Origin: Microbacterium sp. AZCO
GTDB lineage: Bacteria > Actinomycetota > Actinomycetes > Actinomycetales > Microbacteriaceae
Direction of reading: 5' to 3'
DNA length: 64,000 nt
Assembly: GCF_039614715.1 (NCBI RefSeq)
Contig: NZ_CP154857.1
Coordinates: 3,906,001-3,970,000 of the forward strand
The first letter of the stretch is position 1. The number at the start of each line of letters is the position of its first letter. This document shows positions 18,243-26,800 of this stretch, piece after piece. The notes beneath the pieces were generated by a model. It saw nothing but the letters and a program-made list of their open reading frames with translations. It searched no databases and was not told the origin of the DNA. The position numbers and the translations under genes are program-made.

Positions 18243-19403
18243 GTGAAGAGTGCTCGCATGAGGAAGCCCGGACTCCTCGCCACCACCCTCGCCTCGATCG
18301 CCCTCGCGGCGGTCGCGCTCGCCGGATGCTCCGGCTCCCTCAGCAGCGTCGACGTCGCGCAGGCGCGCGTGTCGGCCAAGGAGAAGGCCGTCTCGAAGGC
18401 CGAGGACGAACTCGCGGCCGCGTCGAAGCAGTTCTGCGACTCGAGCAAGTCGTACATCACGGCGCTCGACCGCTACGGCGACGTCCTCACCGACACGGCG
18501 CCGACCGTCGGCGATGTGAAGGACGCGGGTTCCGACCTCGCCCAGCCGCAGCAGGATGCCTTCGACGGCGCGGAGGCGGCCGTCAAGGCGAGCCGCGCCC
18601 TCGACGCCGCCCGGCAGGATCTCGCCGACGCTCAGGCGGCCCTCGCGAAGGCGCAGAGCGGCGAGACGGGAGAGCCCGCGGACGCGGCGGAGGCGCCGAC
18701 GAGCACGCCCCTCGCGCCCGCCGCGACAGTCGATCGCGTGAAGCAGGCCGAGACGCAGTTCGCCGACGCGCAGGGCGGGATCACCGACGACACGCCCCTC
18801 AAGGCCGCGTCGGAGCAGTTCAACAGCGCGGCCGTCGCCCTCGAGATGGCGTGGCTGCGGCTTTTCGTCGACGCCGGGTGCGTCGCGGACGAGAACCAGC
18901 AGGCCGCCGAGGAGGCCGTGCGCACGTACACGACGGCGCTGCAGCAGGAGCTCACGACGGCCGGCTACTACACCGGACCCGTCGACGGCATCTACGGTCC
19001 GCTCACGGTCCAGGCTGTCGAGGATCTGCAGAAGGCGAACGGTCTCCCCGTCACGGGAACCGTCGACAAGGCCACCGCGGAGGCCCTCCAGGCGGAGCTC
19101 GCCGCGAAGGGCGGCGCCGCCGCGCACGCGTCCGTCGCCTCGACGGCCGCCGTGCAGCAGACGCTGAAGCTCCTCGGGTTCTGGACCGGCCCCGTCGACG
19201 GCATCTGGACGCCCGCCCTCACCGAGGCCGTGAAGGAGTTCCAGACGAAGCTCGGCGTCGAGCCGACCGGTGCGGTCGACGCCGCGACGCTCGCCGCGTT
19301 CGAGCAGGCGATCGCCCAGCTGAAGGAGTCGCTCGCGTCGCCGAGCGCGACGGCCGAGCCGGAGCCCGAGCAGGAGACGCCGGAGGAGACGCCCGCGCAG
19401 TAG
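18243..19403 (+). CDS. Lipoprotein with two peptidoglycan-binding domains
   Basis: 386 residues. The signal peptide ends in lipobox LAGC (Cys29). Residues about 35-220 are Ala/Lys/Asp-rich and mostly helical or coiled. Two PG_binding_1 repeats follow: YYTGPVDGIYGPLTVQAVEDLQ (about 232-290; first 20 residues characteristic) and FWTGPVDGIWTPALTEAVKE (about 303-357). An acidic Pro-Glu tail closes the protein. It should sit on the outer membrane face and hold peptidoglycan. The GTG start has GGAG 5 nt upstream; an ATG five codons on (18258) is an alternative. It lies between the two toxin pairs in the same direction as the first. Whether it serves the toxins, for example in crossing the wall, is speculation. 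Confidence 0.8.
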   Translation: MKSARMRKPGLLATTLASIALAAVALAGCSGSLSSVDVAQARVSAKEKAVSKAEDELAAASKQFCDSSKSYITALDRYGDVLTDTAPTVGDVKDAGSDLAQPQQDAFDGAEAAVKASRALDAARQDLADAQAALAKAQSGETGEPADAAEAPTSTPLAPAATVDRVKQAETQFADAQGGITDDTPLKAASEQFNSAAVALEMAWLRLFVDAGCVADENQQAAEEAVRTYTTALQQELTTAGYYTGPVDGIYGPLTVQAVEDLQKANGLPVTGTVDKATAEALQAELAAKGGAAAHASVASTAAVQQTLKLLGFWTGPVDGIWTPALTEAVKEFQTKLGVEPTGAVDAATLAAFEQAIAQLKESLASPSATAEPEPEQETPEETPAQ

Positions 19404-19409
19404 GCCCAG

Positions 19410-20219
19410 TCAGCTTGCGATGCGCAGCGCCGCGTGCGGCGTGATCGCGGTCTCGGCGACGGTGAGAGCGTGCGCGCCGTCCCTGCCGCCCTGAGGCCGC
19501 AGGATGCCGAGCTCCTGCGCCCTCAGCACCGCGGTCAGGCGGTCGCCCACGGCGAGCTTGCGATAGACGCTCTGCTGATGCTTCGTGACGGTGCGCGGGC
19601 TGATGACGAGCTGGGAGCCGATTGCGACGGCCGTGAGGCCCCGCGCGGTCAGGCCCAGCACGGCGAGCTCTCGAGCCGACAGGCCCACGCCCTCGGGGGG
19701 TGCGACCACCGTCGTGAGTGCGCGGCGCTGACCGTCGATCGCCCGGATGAGCGGGGCGACACTGTCGAGGTCGTCCCCGACTGAGCGCCCGAACGACTCG
19801 GGCGTCGCCAGCGCGAGCCAGCGGTGGCGCATGTCGGCGCGGGGCCGCAGGGGGAGGAACGCGAAGTCGGCGTAGCCGTCGGCCCGGAGATCGTCGACGA
19901 GCGCCCGCGCCCAGGGATCGGGAAGGAAGCGGCGTGCCTCGCTGAGCGTGCGCGCGCGGGGGTCGGTCGTCGCCCGGTAGTGCAGGACGAGCGGATGATC
20001 GGCGACGCGCGCGACGTAGCGCAGCGGACCCTTCCTGCTCGACTGGTAGCGGCTCACACGCGCGCGCTCGGGCCGGTAGTCGATCGTCCCGGTGGCGCTC
20101 GCGCCGAAGCGGACCGACAGCTCCGCACAGATCCGCACGAGGGGGTCGTCGCCCGCGGGCGCCGACAGCAGGTCGGCACCCAGCTCTATCCATCGCCGGA
20201 GGAACCCGGAATCTCCCAT
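19410..20219 (-). CDS. LuxR-family transcriptional regulator
   Basis: 269 residues. The C-terminal third holds a GerE/LuxR helix-turn-helix: LSARELAVLGLTARGL, then VISPRTVTKHQQSVYRKLAV, typical of NarL/LuxR-class DNA-binding domains. The N-terminal 170 residues look like a GAF-type sensor (FGASATGTIDYRPERARVS; YADFAFLPLRP) with no phospho-acceptor receiver motif. The ATG at 20219 with GGAAG 7 nt upstream is preferred over a GTG at 20279 that lacks one. It is convergent with the lipoprotein gene (6 bp between stops) and divergent from the second TcA-like gene, so it is the best candidate regulator of the toxin pairs. Target not shown. Confidence 0.8.
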   Translation of the reverse strand: MGDSGFLRRWIELGADLLSAPAGDDPLVRICAELSVRFGASATGTIDYRPERARVSRYQSSRKGPLRYVARVADHPLVLHYRATTDPRARTLSEARRFLPDPWARALVDDLRADGYADFAFLPLRPRADMRHRWLALATPESFGRSVGDDLDSVAPLIRAIDGQRRALTTVVAPPEGVGLSARELAVLGLTARGLTAVAIGSQLVISPRTVTKHQQSVYRKLAVGDRLTAVLRAQELGILRPQGGRDGAHALTVAETAITPHAALRIAS

Positions 20220-20383
20220 GACGCTGCTTCCGCTTGGGTCGTCAAAGCGCGCCTGATGCGAACCGCTCTCGAGATCCACCCGTCAGTGGAGGATGCGCCG
20301 GCCGATGCCCCCGAAAATGCTGCCCGCCTTCGCTCGGTGATCAGTATCCTCCGCCGCGCACGCACGCGGAAGACGACGTCGCG

Positions 20384-20396
20384 CAAGTGGTACTTG
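20384..20396. promoter_or_regulatory. Small inverted repeat between LuxR gene and second toxin pair
   Basis: CAAGT-GGT-ACTTG is a perfect dyad with a 3-nt centre, next to a TATGGT (-10-like, TANNNT) element at 20401-20406. It lies 77 bp before the TcA-like start and in the only divergent gap near the LuxR gene. LuxR-class proteins bind short dyads, so it is a candidate operator, with low support. Confidence 0.25.
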
Positions 20397-20472
20397 TGCG
20401 TATGGTGCGCGGCGTCGGGTGGGGATACCGTTCCAGCGTCTACGCGGTGCGGAAGCCATTCGGGAGGCAGCC

Positions 20473-23400
20473 ATGTCCATCGCCTATGCCCAAGACCTCG
20501 CCTACTCCTTCCGGCGCACGCGCGCGGTGCTGACCGCGACGGCCGGTACGGCGGGCAGCAAGGATGCCGCGACCCTCGCGACGATCGAGCAGCTGCTCCT
20601 GTCGGCCGCTGACGACTACCACGCACGCAGATACACGAAATCGATCGACGAGTACACGCAGGCGCGGCAGCTCATCTGGGGTCAGCTCTTCCCGCTGACG
20701 CAGTACAAGGACAAGATCGTGGACGGGATCGACCTGTCGAAGACGCTGTTCTCGTATTCGGTCGAGTGGTTCAACGTGCTGCCCGTCGAGCAGAGCCTCG
20801 ACGGCGTGCGCCCGCGCGAGACGGTCGCCGTCGACGCTCCCGTCTTCGGCCTGCTGAGCGCGGCAACCGGCGCGGCGCAGACGGCGGCGGTCGCCGACCT
20901 GCGCCTGTCGCAGACCCTCTCCGCCAACGGCAATGCCGAATCGGCCGCGTTCTTCCTCAAGCGCGCCAACGCCGAGGCCCCCGACCTCATCACGCAGATC
21001 ACGGCCGCCGAGGCGCCCGTGCTCGCCGCCGCACCGGCCCCGGCTGCACCCCCGCCCGCGCCGGGGGCGCCTGCGCCTGATCCGGGCGCACACATCGGTC
21101 ACGGCCCCGGCCCGATCCTGAACCGCGTCGGCGGGCCCGTGCTCGCGCCCGCCGCGCCCCTCGCCGAGGCGGCGGCAGGCGGCATCCTGAATGGACCCGC
21201 CCTCAACCGGCGCATCGTGGACGGCAGGGCGCGGATCCTCGACGGGGCGATCCGGGATGCCGCGCTGCGGATGCCGATCGACCCCGTGGGCGTCGAGATC
21301 CCCCCGGCCCTCACGGTCAAGGAGCGCACCTACGCGTTCCCGGTCGGCGACGCGATGAAGACCATCACCTGGTCCGAGGGTGCGGCGCCGGCGGCCGACA
21401 AGCTCGTCAGCAGCCTGTACGACGCGCGGATCGGGCTCAAGCTCCTTCCCGACATCCTCATCGCGCCCGACAAGGCCGCCGATGTCGCGGCCGGCCTCGC
21501 GCATTCCTGGTACTACGAGACCACCCTCGGCCTCGCCGAGGACTACCACGCGCTCGGTCAGTGGGTCACCGCCGAGAGCTGGTACCTCAAGGCCGCGTCC
21601 TACAGCTATCTCAACGCGGCGGTCGAAGCGCCGTACGTGTGGAGCCGCCTCGCGACGCTGTACCTCGACTGGGGCGACTCGCTCTTCCGCGCCGACGACC
21701 CGGCTTCGGCGCTGCCCGTCTACGAGCACGTGCTCACCGTCGACGGGAAGGCGGGTGCGAGCGCGCTGTACACGCTCGCGCCGCTGACCCCGGCGGCCGA
21801 CCAGGCGCGGCAGGCCATCGCCAACCTTTCCGACCCGTCGGCGATCACGGCGAGCCCCGCGATCTCGGTCGTCATCTTCGACCTCCAGTCGCGCCTCGCC
21901 AAGATCTCGGGCGGCCTCGACTTCTGGGGGCACTGGGCCCAGCAGGTGCCGATCTGGACGTTCGACTACCTGCAGTCCGTCGCCGTCAACTTCTGCCAGC
22001 TCGCGATCGGCGCCGAGCGCGACGCCATGACGTTCTGGGAGAAGGCCGACTCGGGCGAGCTGACCCGCACCCAGCTGACCCAGAACATCAGCCAGTCGGC
22101 CGCTGAGCAGCAGGCGGCGCTGCGCGCCGTCGATGCCGCGAACGCCGAGGTCGCCGCGTACCAGGCGGCGAAGTCGGTCGCGAATCTGCGCGCTCAGGAT
22201 GCTCGCGACAACGCCGCCGAGTACACGACGAAGTCGTGGGACTGGACGATGCATCAGGCCCTCTCGCAGCAGCTCTCCGGCGGTGAGGACGGCGACGGCG
22301 GCCAGCTCAACGCGCTTGCGGACCGCATGATGCAGGGCGGCTACTCGATCGACGGCGACCGCGGCACGCTCGCGGCGGCGGAGGGTCTCACCTCTGCGCG
22401 CCAGCAGCGCGACTACGAGATCGACACCCTCAACCGGCAGGCGGCGGAACTGGATGCCGCGGCCACCCAGGCCGGCAAGGAGGTCGCTGCGTCCCAGGCG
22501 CGCGCCGCGGCGACGCAGGCCCAGGCGCACGCCGCCGCCGTGCGGGTGGCGAACGCGCAGCAGCTGCTCTCGGCGTTCGACGATCAGCGCTTCACGCCCG
22601 ACGTGTGGAACGCGCTCGGCGACCGGATGAGCCACATCTCCGACCGGTACCTCACGATGGCGCTCGACGTCGCCAAGCGCATGCAGCGCGCCTACAACTT
22701 CGAGAACGACGTGGCGATGTCGGTCATCCGGCCCGACTACAGCGCCGACGAGGTGCACGGGCTCCTCGCGAGCGACGCGCTGATGGCCGACGTGCAGTCG
22801 TTCACCTACGACCTGGTGACCTCGACCGCGCCCAAGCCGCAGCCGATCGCCCAGACGATCTCGCTCGCGCAGCGGTACCCGTTCCTCTTCGAGACGCAGC
22901 TGCGCCGGACGGGACGCATCGAGTTCCAGACGGACCTCGCCGACTTCGACCTCAAGTACCCGGGCACGTACGCGGGCCGCATCGAGGCGGTCGAGGTGGC
23001 GGTGGACGGGATCGTGCCGGCGCGCGGCCTGAGCGGAACGCTGTCGAACGCGGGCATCTCGCACTACCGCACCCCGGCCACAGCGGGCGGTGTGCTCAAG
23101 CACCGCGTGCAGACGAGCGAGACCCTGGTGATCAGCGACTTCGACCCGCGGCGCGACGCGCTGCTCGACCATCCCGATGCGAGGCGCCTGCGGGTGTTCG
23201 AGGGCGCCGGCGTCGCGTCGTCGTGGACGCTGGAATTCCCCAAAGATGCCAACGAACTGCAGTTCGCGAGCCTCATCGACGTGCGGCTGACCTTCACGTA
23301 CACGGCGCGCTTCGACCCGGACCTCAAGCAGACGGTGCTCGCCGATCTCGCGGCGCGGCCCGGCGCGAACGACCGCACCCGGCCCTTCCCGCTGCGGTGG

Positions 23401-23790
23401 GTGTTCGCCGACGCGTTCTTCGCGTTCTACGGCAGCGGCGTGCTCGCGTTCAGCCTCGGCCGGACGGACTTCTCCGCGACCGAGACGGCGCCCGTGCTGA
23501 CCGGGCTGAGCCTCGTCGCGAGCGCGACACCGGCTGCCGGGGCGGACGGGCTCGTGCTCTCGGTGACGGCGCCGGGGTCGGCGCCGGTGAAGGTCACGAC
23601 CGCACCGGACGGCTCGGTCGAAGCGACGGCGCTGCGGGCGGCGGTCACAGGGCAGAGCGCCCTCGGCGATTACCGCATCGAGGTCGCGGCGGCCGACAAC
23701 CCCGGCCGAGTGCACGACGGGGCGCTCGACCTGGACGACATCGACAACATCGCCCTCATCCTGAGCTACTCGTTCACGCCCCGCGCGTGA
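20473..23790 (+). CDS. Short TcA-like toxin-complex subunit (A component, copy 2)
   Basis: 1105 residues, same architecture as the copy at 8.7 kb but strongly diverged. N-terminal helical part (1-180); an Ala/Pro-rich disordered linker (about 186-225, APAPAAPPPAPGAPAPDPG); a TPR-like part (about 280-480); a coiled Gln/Ala-rich hairpin (about 500-740); and a C-terminal TcB-binding-type beta region with FDLKYPGTYAGRIEAVEVAV near 825 and a final DNIALILSYSF. No signal peptide or transmembrane segment is apparent. The hairpin tip (about 585-640, SGGEDGDGGQLN) is hydrophilic. GGGAGG lies 5 nt before the ATG at 20473, which is preferred over an upstream in-frame start at 20419. The partner TcB-TcC gene follows after 25 bp. 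Confidence 0.75.
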   Translation: MSIAYAQDLAYSFRRTRAVLTATAGTAGSKDAATLATIEQLLLSAADDYHARRYTKSIDEYTQARQLIWGQLFPLTQYKDKIVDGIDLSKTLFSYSVEWFNVLPVEQSLDGVRPRETVAVDAPVFGLLSAATGAAQTAAVADLRLSQTLSANGNAESAAFFLKRANAEAPDLITQITAAEAPVLAAAPAPAAPPPAPGAPAPDPGAHIGHGPGPILNRVGGPVLAPAAPLAEAAAGGILNGPALNRRIVDGRARILDGAIRDAALRMPIDPVGVEIPPALTVKERTYAFPVGDAMKTITWSEGAAPAADKLVSSLYDARIGLKLLPDILIAPDKAADVAAGLAHSWYYETTLGLAEDYHALGQWVTAESWYLKAASYSYLNAAVEAPYVWSRLATLYLDWGDSLFRADDPASALPVYEHVLTVDGKAGASALYTLAPLTPAADQARQAIANLSDPSAITASPAISVVIFDLQSRLAKISGGLDFWGHWAQQVPIWTFDYLQSVAVNFCQLAIGAERDAMTFWEKADSGELTRTQLTQNISQSAAEQQAALRAVDAANAEVAAYQAAKSVANLRAQDARDNAAEYTTKSWDWTMHQALSQQLSGGEDGDGGQLNALADRMMQGGYSIDGDRGTLAAAEGLTSARQQRDYEIDTLNRQAAELDAAATQAGKEVAASQARAAATQAQAHAAAVRVANAQQLLSAFDDQRFTPDVWNALGDRMSHISDRYLTMALDVAKRMQRAYNFENDVAMSVIRPDYSADEVHGLLASDALMADVQSFTYDLVTSTAPKPQPIAQTISLAQRYPFLFETQLRRTGRIEFQTDLADFDLKYPGTYAGRIEAVEVAVDGIVPARGLSGTLSNAGISHYRTPATAGGVLKHRVQTSETLVISDFDPRRDALLDHPDARRLRVFEGAGVASSWTLEFPKDANELQFASLIDVRLTFTYTARFDPDLKQTVLADLAARPGANDRTRPFPLRWVFADAFFAFYGSGVLAFSLGRTDFSATETAPVLTGLSLVASATPAAGADGLVLSVTAPGSAPVKVTTAPDGSVEATALRAAVTGQSALGDYRIEVAAADNPGRVHDGALDLDDIDNIALILSYSFTPRA

Positions 23791-23815
23791 GCCGACAGAC
23801 GCCTCGGAGGTCGTC

Positions 23816-26800
23816 GTGAGCGTCGACATCGGATTCGCGAGCCAGGCGCCGTCGCTGCCGGGCGGGGGCTCGGCGTCGGGCCTGGGCGAGACCTTCTCAC
23901 CCGACCTCTCGACGGGGACGGGCACGCTCGCCGTGCCCATGGAGGTGCCGAACGGCCCGAACGACTGCGGGCCGAAGCTGTCGCTGCGGTACGACTCGGG
24001 CACGGGCAACGGCCCCTTCGGCGTCGGCTGGGCGCTGTCGCTGCCGCGCATCGTTCGCTCGACGATGATCGGCCGGCCGCGGTACGACGACACCGACACG
24101 CTCGTGCTGGAGGGGTCGGGGCCGCTGGTCCGCCGGGCGGACGGCAGCCTCACGCCGCAGGTCGTCACGGGCGACTGGACCCTCGCGGCCGACGGCGACG
24201 GCTTCGTCGCGGTCGACAGGGCGGGCACCCGGTTCACGCTCGGGACGACCCCCGCGGGGCGCATCCCCGGGGCGGGCGGGGAGCCGTGGGCGTGGCTGCT
24301 CGAGCGCATCGAGGACAACGTCGGCGAGGCGAGCGTGTTCACGTGGCGCGCCGAGGGCGCGCAGCGCTACCTCGACACGATCGCATACGGACCCTTCGAG
24401 GTCGCCTTCGCCTACGAGCCGCGGCCCGACCGGCTGCGGTGGGGACGTGGCGGGTTCCTCCTCGAGACGGCGGAGCGCTGCGCCGCGATCGAGCTGCGGC
24501 TGCCCGCCGACGCGCACCCGCTGGTGCGCCGGTGGGCGCTCGAGTACCGCCAATCCGAGCTCAACGGCGCGTCGCAGCTGGCCGCGGTCGCGATGACGGG
24601 CTTCGCCGCCGACGGTTCCCACCTCGATGCGCCGGCGCTCCGGTTCGGGTACACGACTTCGTCGGCGCCACGGCTGCAGCGTGTGCCCGCGCTCGACGAG
24701 GGCGCCGGGCCACCGCCCCTCGACGGTGACGGCCGGGTCGAGCTTGTCGACTGGAACGGCGACGGCCTGCCCGACGTCATCCAGTTCGCGACGGGCGGCA
24801 CCGCCCGCGTCTGGCCCAACCGCGCCGGCGCGTGGGGGCGGCCGTCCGGCGTCGGCACGGTGCCCGCGCTCTCGGCCCCCGATGCGCGCGCGGCGCTCCT
24901 CGACGTCGACGGCGACGGGCTCGCCGATGTCGTCCGCGGCGACCTCCCGCTCGCGGGCTACCAGCCCCGCAGGGCGGAGGGGTTCTCGACGCCGACCTCG
25001 TGGCGGCAGGCGCCCGCCGTCGCGCTGGGCTCGGCATCCGTCAGATTCGGCGACCTCGACGGAGACGGGCTGCCCGACCTGCTGTGGAGCACCAACACGT
25101 CGCTGCTCATCGCCTCCCGCACCGACGACGGCTGGAGCGACGTGCCCGCCGTCGTGCCGGCCACCCCCGACGGACCGCCCACCGACCTGACCGATCCGCG
25201 CGTGTTCTGCGCCGACATGACCGGCGACGGCACCCCCGACCTCGTGCGCGTCGACGGCGGCGGGGTGCGGTACTGGCCGTACCTCGGGTACGGCGTCTTC
25301 GGCGACGCCGTCGAGATGGCCGGCGCGCCGGCCTTGCCGTTCGACACCGCGCCGCAGGATGTGCTCGTGCTCGACCTCGACGGCGACGGCTGCGCCGACG
25401 TGGTGCACCTCGCGGCGGGGGTGCTCACGTGGTGGCCCAACCGCTCGGGCGACGGCTTCGGGCCGCCCCGGACGATCGCGCATCTGCCGACCGGAGGCAT
25501 GGCGAACGTGCGCGTCGCCGACGTGCTCGGCACGGGCGCCCCGGCGATCGTGTGGACGGCGACGCTGCCGTCCGGCCAGGCGCGCTGGTTCGCCCTGGAT
25601 CCGCTCGGAGGCGTGCACCCTGGGCTCCTCTCGGCCGTGGACAACGGGATCGGGCGGCACACCGCGATCCGGTGGACGACGTCGGCGCGTGAGGCCGAGC
25701 GCGACCGCGCGGCGGGATCGCCGTGGACGACGAGGCTCCCCGTCGTGCTGCCGGTCGTCGCCGGCACGACCGTGACGGACGACGTGAGCGGCCCGGTCGC
25801 GACGACCGATTACGCCTATCACGACGGCCGCTACGACGGGGTGCTGCGCGAGGTGTGCGGCTTCGGGCGCGTGACGACGACCGAGCACGGCGACGAGGAT
25901 GTCGCGACGCTCGTGACGGAGCACTCGTTCCACGTCGGCCTCACCGCCGACGGAGAGGAGCCGGCATCCCGCCCCGATCGGGTGCGCGCGCGGGCGATCC
26001 GCGGCCGGATCCGGCGAATCGACCGCCGCAGCGCCGAACCGGCGAGCACCCTGTACGACCGATTCGAGCAGTCGTGGGACGTGCAGGACGGCCCCGACGG
26101 CACCGTCGTCCCGCGGCTCAGCGGCTCGACCAAGAGCGTCTTCGAGGGCGCCGCGGCGCCGGTGTCGTCGATCGTGACGGAGCAGCTCGCCTTCGACGCT
26201 GACGGGAACGTCACCGAGGCGCGCGAGCGCGCGTTCGAAGGCGCCGTGCAGACGGGCGAGCTGCGTACGCACACGGAGTACGCTGCCGATCCGGCCGGTC
26301 GGTACCGCCAGCGCGTCGCGCGCATCCTGCAGCAGGACGGGTCGGGGGCCGTGCTCTCCGACCTCCGGGTGCGCTACGACGGCCTCTCCCCGGGTGAGGT
26401 CGGCGCCCAGGGACTCGTCACCGAGCGGCTCGCGCTCGCCCTCACGGCCGCGGCCGTCACGGACGTCTACGGTGCCGACGTGCCCGACCTCGGGGCGCTG
26501 GGCTACCGGCAGCTTGCGGGCGACGACGGCTGGTGGGTGCGTCTCGGGTCGTACGAGCGGACGGATACCGGCGGCGTCGTGAGCGGCACGGTGACCGGTC
26601 CGCTCGGGGGTGTCGCGACGATCGAGTTCGACCCGACGGGCTGCTATCCCGTGCGCAGCGTCGACGCCCTCGGCAACATCGTGACGGCCGACTTCGATCT
26701 GCGCACCTATCGCCCGACCGCCGTGACGCATCCCTCGGGGGCCCGCAGCGTCGCCGTCTGCGACGCGCTCGCGCGGACCGTCGCGACGGTCGAGGACGGC

